Assembly: GCA_036924285.1 (NCBI GenBank)
Contig: JAYKYS010000023.1
Coordinates: forward strand, 2,199,206-2,263,205
Direction of reading: 5' to 3'
DNA: 64,000 nt
Source of the DNA: Asterella californica
Taxonomy: Eukaryota > Streptophyta > Marchantiopsida > Marchantiales > Aytoniaceae
Shown: positions 21,622 through 34,320 of the stretch, piece by piece
How positions within the stretch are numbered: the first letter of the stretch is position 1
Layout: each line of letters opens with the position of its first letter
Position numbers and translations under genes: made by a program
The notes under the pieces: generated by a model
Told to the model about the DNA's origin: nothing
The model's database searches: none
Seen by the model: the letters and a program-made list of their open reading frames with translations, nothing else

Positions 21622-24246
21622 GGTCACCACCTTACATTTTCTTTCCTGATAATTGTAGGTGCTTCTGTTGCGAACCAATATCGACCTTACAGGTTGTGTT
21701 AGCCAGGTACCTTGTCCCGTGACCTGCTATTAGGTTGGGGATCGCCCTTTACAATCCTAGGCGAGGGGTTGAAGCTTCCTGCCGGGAAGACTCAGTCAGT
21801 ACTAGTGCATAAAGCTCCAACACTTCAAACCCGAGAGCTTAGGAGATCCTAAGCATTCAGATCAGACTACGTGCCATGCGAAGCCTCTCCCTGTGCCGCA
21901 AGAATGTTTTAACAGTTTACAGGATATGCAGAAGATTGACTTGCATGTGATCGTCCTTACGTGCTTTTTGTTTGGAAACAAGACGAAGCTAAGCAATAAT
22001 TCCTTTCAACGTGAATCAGTTGGAAGTAAGAACTATTAACGCGATTAGTTCAATAAGAGAAGTTTGAGATCGGAGTGTTTTCATTTTTTATTTGAGTGAT
22101 TGCTTCATGCCTGCTGACGGGGATGTTCTTCTTAGAATTTTAACTACGGATCTGTGCAGACCAGGGATTCATAGGCAAAGAAATTGTTGGTCATGCCTTG
22201 CAGCACATGCAATTGTGTGTGCACGAATCCTCCAGATGAAGGATGCATCGGGCTTCCTGAGAACTGGCAGGCGCATTTGTACCGCACCAAGATCAGGAGT
22301 ACCTCTGTCTCGTCTGCTAATGACGTAAAACTGTTCGGATCTACACTAAAGGTCGGTACTCATATATGCTTACTGCTTATGTTGGTTACGACACATGTTC
22401 ATCTTTTGAATGATTTATAGTGAAGCGTTAGGTGCCTAAAGTGATTTGCCGTGTAAAGCAAGAGGTGCTTTTCTTTTATCTATTGATAGAACACTAAGCT
22501 TGGTACGTGGCTGCAGCAAATCTGTAACCAGTTGAATATTTTAACCGGACGGTGGCTCTTTTTGAAGAACGTCTTCCCCATTGAGAAGATAAGGTACTTG
22601 ATTCGAAGTACATCTCATCGTGAACTTGCACTGCTCCAGATATGAGATTTTAAGACCGATAGGTTCATCTCTTATGCTTATGATAACGCTTGTCACCAGT
22701 TACAGACTGGTAGGCATATCTAGCTCAGTAACGGTGATGACAGAGATTTTGTTGAGTTGGCTTCAAATACGTCAATCCTCCGTGAAGAGAAATATTTGAT
22801 TGGAAACATAATTTTTGACAAACTTTTACTTTAAAAGCATTTAAAAGCATTAAAGATATATTTTTTAAACTCCAATATTCATTGTTCTGTTGCATAACAG
22901 ATGATACGCATAGAGAGGCTTTCAGGTGAACTAACACCAGATGAACAGTATGAAGATCCTTGCAACATACACGGGTAACTGGAGCTGAGAAACGTATTAG
23001 AAGTTTCATACCTAGATCTCCTGTAAATTGTTTTTACACTTTCTCTCCTTCAGAAACTCATGATCAGTCTATGACATTCAACACCCTCTTTGCACACAAG
23101 TTGACAATTAGTGCTCAAGAGCGCGTTTCATTATGTACACTAGCTGTAGCGGCCTGTTTGTTTCAATATGTATTCAAGCAGATTATGAAAATGATAATCA
23201 CTATCTAAATTGGTTGTCCCCTGCTTCCTCAGAGCAAGATGCATCGTAAGGAGTTCTTGTCTGAGATATGTCCAAACATAGAGTACGCTTGAACCTGAGA
23301 GAAGAACTTGAGCTTCAGAGTCTTACAGTTGCACCTCTTGACCCACATACTTCAAGCTTCTCTCACTTTATAGAGTCACGGTGAAAAGTATGATATAGAG
23401 GAACCAAAGAGACCATAGAAATATCAGAAGGATGCTGCTCAGATCAAACATTATCTCAAATCCAGATAAGAATGAAGAAAAGAGTCACAAAGCAACGAGG
23501 ATAGTGATAGTGCAAGACTAAGCGACAGAGACACTCTGCGATCTATCTGCAATATGTGCATTCAACCCATCTCTTCTTCCAAATATCAAGAATCTTATAC
23601 CCCAATCGAGGTTACAAGATGTCAGGAACCATGAACTCTTAGCCTCCGTCACTTGAACAAGTCTGTGTAAGTGAGAACAGGACAAGGCTGCTACCAAGCT
23701 GTAGAACTTTTTAATCACCAGATCTGGAAAAGGAGGAGAAACAATCCTTAAACCAAAGGTACCATTGAACATCCAATCAACCGCGGCAAAGAGCGCTTGT
23801 AGATTTAAACATCTGTCAGCAGTTCATCAACTGAAGCAGATGGAAGTCATTCTGTCACTTGGAAGTGTCTTGCCTCAAATTTAATCACTATGAGCCAAAG
23901 ATTTTTGTAACAGAACATTTAGAATCATCACAAAGTTACGTCAGCTACAATTTGCTTAACTCTGTCATTATACCAGTCCGAGTTGATCTAAGAGAGAGAG
24001 GGAGAAAGTGACTCACAAGGGTGGTGGAACTCTACCATACTCTCTAGCATAAGAACATAAGTTTAACATAACATAAGCTTAAGAGCTGTATCATAAGCTT
24101 GATGAAGACAAAGAAGGTTTATGTAATTCTCTTCTTACCAAGTAGAGATCTAAGACACTTTCGAGCATAAAGTATATCCCTATCTTCTTTTATGTATAAA
24201 ACATCACAAATTCCTATCTTCTTCTAAAATTTACTAAAATTAATTT
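21622..24246. other. No clear gene; 3' flank of ROCO gene at the right end
   Basis: Frames of 75-95 aa on both strands without domains. A Cys-rich plus-strand frame near 22184 (CSTCNCVCTNPPDEGC) has no support from length or neighbours. The last few hundred bases are the downstream flank of the ROCO gene; I see no clear AATAAA signal. Confidence 0.5.
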
Positions 24247-25809
24247 CTATTTTTCTAACAAAAGATTCCTCTTTCCACTCTTCGCACACTCTTCGCACAA
24301 CCAAGCAAATGGATCATCACTATAATTTCTATATCTTACTAAATGCAACTTGAACAATCGAGCGTAGTCCGCACGAGTTAGATTCTTGTCTAAATGATCT
24401 CTGAAACAAAACCAAGCTTCTTCAGTAGATCCGCAAGCTTCCAACAATGCTGGATCTTTATCCAATTCAACCTTCAGATCATCAAGAACAACACTTGTAG
24501 CTGTAGATAATACAATGCAACCTCCACTTGCAAGGTTGGAGATATCAGGAACCACACTACCTAAATTTGCTGTGACTTGCGCTCCGATCTTCAGAAGTAC
24601 CCATATCATGTAAAGCGAAACCATAGATAGTTTCCTCATGGCTTTGGAGAACTCATCTTCTTTCTCGAAGCGCACTTCTAAACCTTCTTGGTTCTCAACA
24701 AAATGTGGTGATCGATGTCTTACCTCACACATCAAGTGGAGACGCACTGCTTTGCTAAAGAACATCTTCGCGTTCACTTTCTCCCTCAAAGTCACATCTC
24801 CCTCGGTAAAATATGGACGACTAGGAGTTCTGTGCTCATCTTTTGACCTCATATAGCCAATGATGTTGTCCACTGTTGAAGTCACATGCGACATTTGTCT
24901 CCCCATCTCATCCAAGATTGACTTGAATTTCTTCAAGTCATCTCTTACTTGCTGAAAACCTGCATCAATTCTTTGCTCTAAACGTTGCAAGTTCGTCGTC
25001 AACCTTTCTTCAGAGTGATGTATTTCATCACGTAAAAACTTGAATTCTGCAGACAATGGAATATCATGTCTCGTCTTCAAAGACGATGTGGACATCAGTA
25101 ATCTCGAAGATTCTAGCTTATCGCCGCTTTGTACAGAAGACTCTTCTGATGAGAGATGATATTGTGCTCCTACAGCTGGACAATGAAGCGCAAGCTCACA
25201 CTTGACAGATTCATCGTTCAATCGGTTTGAAAACTGCCGTAACTCAATAAGACTTTCCTGTAAATCCTCATGGTTTTTAGGAACCAAGACACATGTAAGA
25301 ACATCATTGACATCCTTTGATGTCAAGAGAGTTGTTGCTCGTTGGAACTCTTGAGGCAAGTTGAACTGAGCATCAGCAGATTTTATTTCAGGCCAAGTAT
25401 GTTGATAGTCAAACAAAGACTCCTCCGCATCCGTTGAAGTTCTCCCAAGTTGCCTCTCAACATCGATCTGTAAGCGTTTCTTCAGGTCTTCTATCAGCAC
25501 AACTTGATTCTTTGTTCTCAGTTTGCAAGGTGTCAACTGTTTCACACACTCTGGTCGAAGAATTGAGACAACAAGTTGCACGCCTGGACAACCTCTTTCA
25601 GAAGCACAAAACTGAATCAGATCTTTCACCACATTCTCTTGCACAAAGTCCACCGCAGAATCTCGAATCTTTTCTTCAGAGAACTTTACCATGATGTCAA
25701 TATGACTTTGTGCATATTGGTCCGTCTCCAAAACGATGATGCAACCGTTGCTTAAAATCTTCATGTGATAGTAAGAAAATGTGAAGTTATCATCAACCAC
25801 TCCTAGATC
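24247..25809 (-). CDS. ROCO exon 3: COR end, coiled coil, C-terminal region
   Basis: About 520 codons ending TAG at 24247. It begins DLGVVDDNFTFSYYHMKILSNG, continuing COR-like sequence. An in-frame TGA 8 codons upstream and the AG at GTGAAG|GAT place the exon start at 25809, though the pyrimidine tract is weak. A coiled coil lies near whole-protein residues 1260-1335 (LRDEIHHSEERLTTNLQRLEQRIDAGF...). The last 70 residues (EEAWFCFRDHLDKNLTRADYARLFKLHLVRYRNYSDDPFAWLCEECAKSGKR) form a compact charged domain that I do not recognise. Confidence 0.8.
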   Translation of the reverse strand, partial: DLGVVDDNFTFSYYHMKILSNGCIIVLETDQYAQSHIDIMVKFSEEKIRDSAVDFVQENVVKDLIQFCASERGCPGVQLVVSILRPECVKQLTPCKLRTKNQVVLIEDLKKRLQIDVERQLGRTSTDAEESLFDYQHTWPEIKSADAQFNLPQEFQRATTLLTSKDVNDVLTCVLVPKNHEDLQESLIELRQFSNRLNDESVKCELALHCPAVGAQYHLSSEESSVQSGDKLESSRLLMSTSSLKTRHDIPLSAEFKFLRDEIHHSEERLTTNLQRLEQRIDAGFQQVRDDLKKFKSILDEMGRQMSHVTSTVDNIIGYMRSKDEHRTPSRPYFTEGDVTLREKVNAKMFFSKAVRLHLMCEVRHRSPHFVENQEGLEVRFEKEDEFSKAMRKLSMVSLYMIWVLLKIGAQVTANLGSVVPDISNLASGGCIVLSTATSVVLDDLKVELDKDPALLEACGSTEEAWFCFRDHLDKNLTRADYARLFKLHLVRYRNYSDDPFAWLCEECAKSGKRNLLLEK

Positions 25810-28800
25810 CTTCACATTGTTGATTGATTGTCATCAAATTGTTGATCTTTCACCTATCAAGCTGAAACTGACTTTTGAAAATATAAAACACACAAATCAA
25901 TACATTATCAATTCATTTTCACAGAATTATGTTGTCAAGGACATCAGAAACGCTAAGATGCAACAAGTTTCATATCTTATCATGGTCAACATGAAAATCT
26001 GTATATTTCAAAAAGCAATATGAAGTCATGGTTGAAATCGTAACTTACTTGATATTTGGGATAAAATGCTGCAGTGAGTGAAGTCCTATCTTGATCGCGA
26101 CACTCTACCCGGAATCCAAAATACATTGGTCGTGCAGCAGATTCTTCTCTCCAATTCGTTATGTTGATCATTCTTGAAGTCCCCTCCGAAACAACATCCA
26201 CCTTCGCACGATTCAAGATGATTGGCATGAAGTATTTGGTCACACCGTCTTGTTGAAGCTTGTGACAAAGATCCAGTTGGATCAAGAGCTCTTTCACCAT
26301 CTTGTGATCCATATTGATATGTGGATTCTTCTGTTGTACAATGTTTATCAATGTAGACAAGTCTTGAGAACTGATAAAACCTGATCCATCTATACCTTCA
26401 CATTGGAATGAAGATAGACCCAATCTTGATTGTTGTTTCCCACCTGCGATGATGAGTTCTCCCAACAGGTTTTGTGATAACCAGTTAAGTTGAACCACTA
26501 TCAAGTTTTCAAGACTCTTTTCTCCAGTAGCTTCCTCATGTGGGAGAATTGCACTTGGCATCATACATATCGCACCTATGTCGTGCATGTATGAAGCAAC
26601 TCCATATAACACACTTCTTCCTGCACCATCTGTATATTTGAACTTATTGAGATCTATATGGTTCGAAGAGCAAAAGTCATAAAACTTGTAGGTCAACCAG
26701 ATCGGTGAAGATTTGACTTCTTTTGGTAGTTTCATCACCTTAGAAGCCAAGTCAGCACAAGCTTTTGGGACTCTAGGGCTCTTGTCTCTCAATAAGTTCT
26801 TCATAGAATGAAGAACAAGATCAGTGATGGGTTGCACCTCCTTCTCAACAGTGGCATCACAGTGATGTAAGAGATCATCATTGTCTATGGTGACATCAAT
26901 TTTGGGACAGAGTTCCAAAACGCCTTGGAATCTTGCCTGCAAAGCTTTGACAGTATCCTCAAATCCAATTGTATCCAACTTGACTTGGCTTTTATGACAA
27001 TCTTTGTGAGTGATGACGACCAATACTTGTGGAAGAATGCGTCCTGTGATAATGTTGGATGCAATAAAACGAAGCCAAGACATCAATTCATCACGGAAGG
27101 AGTCATCTACCTTATGCTTCAACACTCCTTTCTCTCCATGGCCTTGAAATGGATTGAACGTGAAGATGAAGATGCACGCTTGACTCATCCTGGGAAAGAG
27201 AATATTCTGAAGAGCTCGAAAGACTTCTTGGCCAGCCAAATCCCAAATTGAAATGGTAGCAAATTCTTCTTCACATAACAACTCCACTTCGATCCCCTTG
27301 GTCCTCCTCATACGAGATATGAACTTATGTCCTTTTCTCCGAATGATAGACTCTGAGTTACTTTTCCTGGACATGGTGCTCATCATTGTCCTTTTCAGAG
27401 TTGTCTTTCCTGCAACGAGAATAGAAAATTGATAAGTAATATTTAGTTATCAAAGTTTCCATATTTTAATTAAACATCAAACTGGATCACGGTTTGTTTG
27501 TAAGCTTCATAAATTAAGGAAAATAATTGATCTTCCACTAAAACCTTTAATTGGTAAGTTATCAAATCTAAATGTTGCTTGAGTTCTAAACGTTCCGATA
27601 GTAAAAAAAGAACGTGCTTAACACTTCCACCGGATAAACAAGCTTGGCATGCAGACTTAAGACATGTAGACTTATCCAGTTTTACAATATACTTCAATAC
27701 TCTATTAGCACAATATGGGTATCAATCCTACGGAAACAGTTTATTGGAACTAGAAATAGGAGTTTTGCTAAGTCAAAATACATTACATTGAGTATCTTTT
27801 GTACAATACTGTAATGTATTTTTGCTATTTCCTAGAGAACGTCTAATACATCTAGTAGGGACAAGCTTAAACTTTGCATATACAATAATCATCATTTTTC
27901 ATTCCAGATTTGTCACAATACTGTGGTTACTATATATCAGATACATTCATTCTCTCTTGTTAAGCCTTAGAACAAGTAATGGTGAGCTCATAGAGACTAC
28001 ATCTGAACATGAGAAGAAAGATATGTGAATATATTTTACAGATTTTTCGGGATTATAATGTCTATGAACTGATGAAAAACTTGATGAAAAAATCTTAACA
28101 CCCAAACTCACCCGAAAGAAAAGGAATAAATACGGTTAGGGTTTAAAAGTGCACGGACATCCGATTGACCAATTTGAACCATGGTGGGAAATTAAAAGGA
28201 TGCTTATATTATGGCGAGAGATTGCTAGCGCTCATGAACGGTCTTCCAAACAGTTATCTCTCGAAGTACCCTCGCCTTGCTATTTATGACGCAAATTTCA
28301 AGAGAGCGAGGGCATTGCATTAGAAGGTGATGTCTGAAAAGTGCGACCGTAGAAGGTGATTTTCAGATATATATATATCAGGAAAGATATTGAAAAGGAA
28401 AATATGACTGTGAAAGTTGACTAGGTTAGAAATTCTATAACAAAACTTTCTCTATACAAAACATTATATTTCGTAGGAGTCAAACTCACGATGACGGATA
28501 GCATACTATAGTCCCCTTCTCTCTCTTTTATGGACACCATATCATCATTCATTGCTTCTCATTGTTACTAGTGTAGAAGTGAGAACGCGTGATGGAACAA
28601 ACAAATATACAAAGAAGAGTTAACAAAACATATCTAGACTTTAAGAACTAGAAAATGAGGAACATAAAAAAGTTTTCAATTGTACGAAATTAACTATACC
28701 TCTAACTCGCGCATTCATCTGATTCGATTTGTTGATTTGTGCTATTTTTACTCTTAAACCTTTTTTGAGTTCTTGTACCTTCCAACTCTCTTAAGTATAT

Positions 28801-30553
28801 TCTAAGAAAAATGAATAGCAACTTGAATGACATGCACGCTCACAAGTTGAGAGTGATGAAGTTTACCTGCAAATGGTTCTCCGCACAAGAACACCCGACC
28901 TGTTTTCGCTCCGTCGAATGTCAATTTTGCATCTGCAAGAACCGAAAAGTAGCCCGCCTGCTTCTTGTTTCTTCTCAGCGCTTCCTCGATGAGGACATTC
29001 TTTCCATCTCTCTCCCATCTTGTGTACTCTACATTTATCCTCTCTAAAATGAAGTTCACTTGAAGTAGATCCATCATATCTCTAAAGTTATCATCATCCA
29101 GATCATCCGAATGGTGGAGGTTCAAATATCTAATGGATGTGTTTCTACGCAGATGAGAGAAAAGGTTCCTCCATCCGTCCTTGGAACTGCTTCTACCATC
29201 ACTTATCTTCAACTTCTCCACTGAGGAGTTGGAAGCCAACTTGTCTACAAAAGATGTAAAGTTCTGGGTGCCTACATCAGCATCGGAGATGGTTAACTCT
29301 TTTAACCAGGTAGAAGTTCCCGTAAAACTGACAGCTCTTTCTAAGAAGACAAGCTTCTGAGAAACGTCTGAATGTCGAGATGGGCTAAAAGAAAGGTCAA
29401 GATGTACACGTAACGAAGAGGTTCTTTGACTAGAGTTCCACATTTCTGTAAGATCATATTCCACAGCTTCCATCTCCTGTTTTGACTCGTCTCCGATGGA
29501 GAGATAAATACAGAATTGAAGTAATGTGGGTGGATGGAGAAGACTTCTTCCTATGTTTTTCCAGTCATCTAGGCTAAAGTGAATCAAAAGCTCATTCAAG
29601 TTTTCATTGGCGGACGTACTAATGAAAATAGAGGTGATGTTGCCACTTATAAGACTAGGCAATGCTTGTGCTGCTACTCCTCCCAAACTCCCCAGGAGCT
29701 CTAGACGTTCTAGAACATGATATGAGCATGTTGCACCATATACCTCCACAAGAACATGCATCAGTTCCTTGTCTACCATAAGGTTCTTCAAACGAGCAGA
29801 ACCCTTTAGTGCACATGACAGAGCTTTTTTAGCATCTGTGTTTAATAGAGGTACATACCCCAAGGTAAGTTCCTCAAGGTAGGGTGCACAAGATATGATT
29901 TCTGCCACAGACAGCATAACGCTTCCTTCAGCATCGCTTCCATAGAAGCTCAGATACTTCAACTCATGATGCTGCTTTGGTCGGAGAGCGAAGGCGACTT
30001 CCGCTACCAACTTTGCTCTTAATCCCACTTTGACTCCTGTGTCAAGAATTAACTCTCGCAGATTAAGAGACCGGCTGATAAGTTTCTGGAACTGAGGGCC
30101 AATCAGCGCATCTTCCTCTGCAGACTCGAGCGAGCTTATCCGAATTTCTTCCAACTGAGCGGTAACTTGGAAGTGTATCAGAAGAGTTTCCCATTCCTTC
30201 ACCGAAAAATGCCAACTTGCCACGTAGTCACTATAGAAACTCTTCAGAGAGTTGCAGGTACCCAGTGCTTCTAACACCATTAGTCGCACCTCCGTGCGCC
30301 TACGACATTCTCGCCCTTCCGGTCTGAAGAAATCACCATACTCTTCGTACTCTAACCCTGGCAAAGACTCCACGGGTTTCTCACCGGGACTCAAACTCCC
30401 CGCCAGACGACGCAACAAATCTTGGAGCGCTTGAGGAAGCGGAAGCTGTGAGTCGGCTGCCTCTGTTTCTGTCTCTTGACTAACCTTCTCACGAAGGCTC
30501 TCCGCAGCTCCACTTTCCACCTGAAGCACCTCCACTCCATCTCTGTGCTCCAT
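24247..30553 (-). CDS. ROCO-family protein (LRR-Roc-COR), three exons
   Basis: Spliced model, minus strand: 30553-28867, 27409-26049, 25809-24247, giving about 1536 aa without a stop. Both introns (about 1457 and 239 bp) are GT-AG, and the joins keep phase. Exon 1 carries leucine-rich repeats; the Roc GTPase follows with Walker A GEPFAGKTT (about 558-566, split by intron 1), switch II DLAGQE (about 619-624) and THKD (about 696-699) in place of NKxD. A COR domain follows (about 770-1100: VLYGVASYMHDIGAI, VVQLNWLSQNLLGELI). The C-terminal third has a coiled coil and no kinase. Roc-COR proteins are dimerising GTPases. The kinase-free layout recalls plant TORNADO1, but I cannot claim orthology. 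This is the only apparently intact host gene in the window. The second acceptor is the least certain point. Confidence 0.85.
26049..27409 (-). CDS. ROCO exon 2: Roc GTPase and COR domains
   Basis: The acceptor TCGTTGCAG precedes GAAAGACAAC, which restores the P-loop Lys-Thr-Thr in phase. The donor GTAAGT follows codon Gln in FYPKYQ. The whole GTPase except half of its P-loop is in this exon, then the COR domain. The hydrophobic strand VLVVITHKD carries the guanine-specificity motif with His for the usual Asn/Lys arrangement. Confidence 0.88.
27410..28866 (-). other. ROCO intron 1
   Basis: 1457-bp GT-AG intron within the P-loop codon region, AT-rich. It contains short frames but no gene or transposon that I can identify. 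Confidence 0.8.
28867..30553 (-). CDS. ROCO exon 1: N-terminus and leucine-rich repeats
   Basis: About 562 codons from ATG at 30553. An acidic N-terminus (VESGAAESLREKVSQETETEA) is followed by repeats of the ribonuclease-inhibitor type, for example LRELILDTG, YLEELTLGYVPLL, ARLKNLMVD, WLKELTISDADVGTQNFTSFVDKL, SVEKLKISDGRSS and SIRYLNLHHSDDLDDDNF. The exon ends GCAG|GTAAAC inside the Walker A loop. Reading through the intron adds only 20 unrelated residues to a stop at 28802, which supports splicing. Confidence 0.85.
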
Positions 30554-33500
30554 ACTCCGACTCCAAGCTTCTAGATCTGCCGCTTGGGAGCTATTTTCAT
30601 GAGCACGATGACGATGACAACCGAATCAGAATTCAAGTATGAACTGCACATATTCATAGATTTAATTAGAGAGGGTCCTTATGATCATAAGCGACGATTC
30701 ATGATGTTCCTCCAGTTGACGTCAAGAAACCGAGATAATATATATCGTAAACTTACTCTTGTCTGGTGAGCTTGAAGAGACGAAGTTTCTAGCTCCTGGA
30801 TCGACGATGAGCTTCAGAGGATTACAGTCGCAAGAAAGTTGTTGAGGTTGACGTTGAGATGGTCAAACTAAAACTTCAGAACGTCTTTATAGTCGCACGC
30901 GCTCTTTCCACCTTGGCACACCCGCATGAGAGCTGGAACTGTAATGATCATGAAACGAATATACACACATCAGTTTGATACACTCACCAATAGAAAGAGT
31001 ATAGTTCTAAGTGATCGCAAGAAAGAATTTGGTATTCACGGCAATTATAGAGCACTCAGAATACTCAGCTCCGGGTTCTTTTAAACCACAACTCTGGAAT
31101 CCATGTATAAAAACTTGCTGTCAACAAACTGGTTTCACTTGGGAGGAGGAACTGCTGAACTATATACAAAAGAGAAGGGATCCGAAATTAGATTCTAAAG
31201 TACTAATATTTGAGTATATCATTGTTGTTTGAATGTTATGGATACAACAGTCGTGGACTGAAAGCTTACAGCTGACACGATCGAAACTGAGGTGGTAGAG
31301 TGATCATGAAGGTGCACATCCGTAATCGAAGTTACTTCAGGAACAGCAGTGACGCGGGTCTCCCGCGAAGAGAGGATGGGCTGCGCCGGACTAGAAGGAA
31401 GTGCAATACCAAGGCGACACTAGCGAGTCCGAAGTAGCAAGCTACCCATTGGACACCCGTGAGAGAAATTAGATTAATATCATGAGGGTCGACGACCCTC
31501 ATATATTAAACTGACAAGAAAACTTAGACAAAAGACCGAGGAAGGTAGGCATATGTCCAGGTAGAGAGTACCTTATATTCCTCGGTGAACCTCATCTCAG
31601 CCCAAGGCTTATAGTTTGATCGACAAGTGCGTGGTAAGCGGTTCGACCGCGTTGGCAACTCACTGAGTCTTGTGAAAGTAAGATGGGAAGATAACGTGTA
31701 GCGCGTGGGGGTGCTTTTGATTCTGTCAAGCTCCAAGAAAGAGAAGGCAAATAGTATGATTCAGTTCTTCAGTTGAAGCAAGCTGGTTTGTAAAGCAGAA
31801 TGTTCTACTGAGAATCCCCATGTAGTCCATCACCCTTGAAACCACAGCTAGACGGAGGCCGACACAGTGATAGACAGAAAAGGAGAGAGAAAGATCCTGC
31901 TCCGAATTGACAAGTGACTGAATATTTCATCGATACTATGGATTTCTAGTTTCTGAATCTATCGGAAATCGAGGAAATCCTCATGTTATTGTCATTGTTG
32001 ATCTCATGTCTACAGCCTAGAGCTAGCAGGATTTCCAGTTTCCGCGCCCTCGTCAGTCCGTTCTGTGTTTCTTGGTTCGTCAATGCACATCTCGTCCACC
32101 TATCGCAGAGAACTTCTAGCTCCTCATTCTAGTCAGGCTGGACTTGAATCTCTTCCTCGTCCGTGTTATGAAGAGCTTGGTGAATGCTATTACCGTTCAT
32201 TGAGCAGCTGAACCTCCCGCTAGAAAAAGCTTGTCCGTTTCTTGCTTTTTCAGGCGGTGGGAATGGACTCGCAGGTACAAATGAAGATGCAGACCAAGAT
32301 AAGCAAAGTTCATTTCTCCTAGCACATGTCTTCTTCGTGACCATCTACTTCACGGTAGATGGTCACAGAAGCTGCACAATACTAGTAAGACTTAGTAAGT
32401 ACCTCAACTCCTGGCTCAGTTAAACGAGGCGATGTATGTTCTCTCCCAGTCTGAGTCGATGTAAAACAGCAATGAAGCGCGCGCAAAGTGGTCAACCCGA
32501 GCAGTTAGATGGCAATGCACCTCACAGCGTCTGCAACATGTACATTGCGGGTGCTTCTACATCGACATCCGATCGATAAAAAAACGGGTTCATCGGTTGC
32601 AAGACTCCCTGAGTCTCATAGAGTCGCAGCTTCGAAGATTTCTTGAGGTGTGAAGTAAGAGGAAGTTACAGCATTGGCCGGAAGTCAAAGCACGACCTAC
32701 AGTAGTAATCGGTGCATATGGACGGCAGCGAAGGTAGGTGAGTTTTCTGGTAAGGACCGCCGGCCTTTCCTGCAGGTGATGATAAGCTGGAATCTGTCTA
32801 CATCTTCGTACCCACTTCACACCTCACTATAACATGCTTCTACTGCAGCAATGCATTGTCTAGCGTAGCTGGCTATGTGGACTAGATTGTCAGAAAATCG
32901 TAGAATTAAACTCCACGTTGTGCGGGGAGCAACTTCGAACCTTCCTCTGGGCCACAAAGTCGCAGCCTGTGGATCATAGCTTTTATCTTATCGTTCGGGT
33001 TTTTTCCCGTGCACGATAAAGTAAATATGAATGACCTCACCAGCCGCTGGTCAGCTGTTCCATTCGATAAACAGCAAACGATATCAAGGCTCGTGTTCAC
33101 TCCTTGGTCCGCGTCTACGGATCTTAAAAGGTGCTTTAGTAATCATGTGGACTTGGTCAGACCTGTCTAATAGTTTACTTGAGATCTACTACACGATACT
33201 CGGTGACAGCGCTTAGTGGAGAGAATAAATTCATTTCATACTTTTCGTGATCTGCATGTCCACAACGTTCCGCTCTGAAAAGTACTTGTTGACTGTCCCC
33301 CGAATGAACATTCATGAGGAATAATTGCTGGACGATATTCCGAATGATCTGGTTTGAGTGTGGGTCCTTTGGGCTCTATTTGCTATTCACTCATGTTAAT
33401 ATATATTATAGTTTTATTGTTTATTTATTTGGTATTCACTAATGCAGGTCCCAACACCGCCTTTGGAATAGTTGCTTGGAGTACAGTAACGTCACACATT

Positions 33501-34116
33501 TTCTATTACTAGATCGGTTCGAACTGCGTATTTTCAAGCTCGTAAACCATACGCATTATACCTTAGTATACACCCAGACAATGTAACGAGGTTACTTTCT
33601 TTTCTCTCAGTTATACTTGGGCGATGAATATCTTGTCTCATGGTCTTGTACATCTGACTGGTGAGCGTTTCTGTTAGAGGAAAAGAACGTAAGTATCATG
33701 TTGCAATTTTGTACTGCATTGTAGTGAAAAGTTGAATCTCTCTAATATTATAAATGATATCATTGCTAGAAACTTCGAGCAGAGCCTGACATAACCCATA
33801 AGCGATCTGTCCGTTATACTTCCTGCATGCTGGCGTACTGCAGAAAGTATAAGTGCAAGAGCTTGCTACCAAGAATATTCATCTACATCTATCAAGAATA
33901 TCACATCTTCATCTAATTTATTCTCTAACTTTTTTGACCAAAAAGGATTAGAGAATAAGTTAATGAAAATCTCTCCGGCACTCTAAGTGCACATGGGTGA
34001 GGTGTGAACCGCACAAGGTAGTCTAACACAAGGTCGGAAGGTCTGTGATGACCAAAAAACCTCAGAAAGTAGTATCAAATTTTGGTAGATGGACTTGGTA
34101 GATGGATATAAGATCT
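30554..34116. other. Upstream flank of ROCO gene and intergenic DNA
   Basis: No ORF above about 80 aa with recognisable content. The first few hundred bases must hold the ROCO promoter; I see no unambiguous TATA box. Mixed GC content around 31.3-32.9 kb might reflect decayed genes, but nothing can be named. Confidence 0.5.
31482..31502. repeat. Short perfect hairpin motif
   Basis: ATGAGGGTCG and CGACCCTCAT flank a single central A, giving 10-bp inverted arms. Its function, if any, is unknown. Confidence 0.6.
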
Positions 34117-34120
34117 GAGG

Positions 34121-34320
34121 ATAAGATAGAATGATAGATGATAAACTAGAGGATATGAATCAGCTTCTCGAGTGCACATAGAACTCCAAAGACATGGATA
34201 AGCTTAAAAATCCAACCCTGACGATAAGATAGAATGAATTATGACAAACGCGACGATATAGATTAGCTTCTAGAACGCACATAGAACTCCAAAGACATGG
34301 ATAAGCTTAAAATTCCGACC
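34121..34320. repeat. Two-copy tandem repeat, period about 103 bp
   Basis: Units at about 34121-34220 and 34224-34320 both start ataagatagaatga and both contain an identical 30-odd-bp core from cacatagaactcc to ggataagcttaaaa, with more divergent sequence between. Confidence 0.8.

Noticed and set aside
22184..22420. Cys-rich 78-aa ORF as a secreted peptide gene
   Set aside because: No signal peptide pattern, an overlapping alternative frame of equal length, and no conserved context.
24638..24856. Plus-strand ORFs across the ROCO exons (also 25434-25694, 26925-27251)
   Set aside because: Antisense shadows of the exons with Roc, COR and C-terminal motifs.
27470..27697. 75-aa minus-strand ORF in ROCO intron 1 as an extra exon
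   Set aside because: It lacks Roc motifs, and the direct exon 1-exon 2 join already restores the P-loop in phase.
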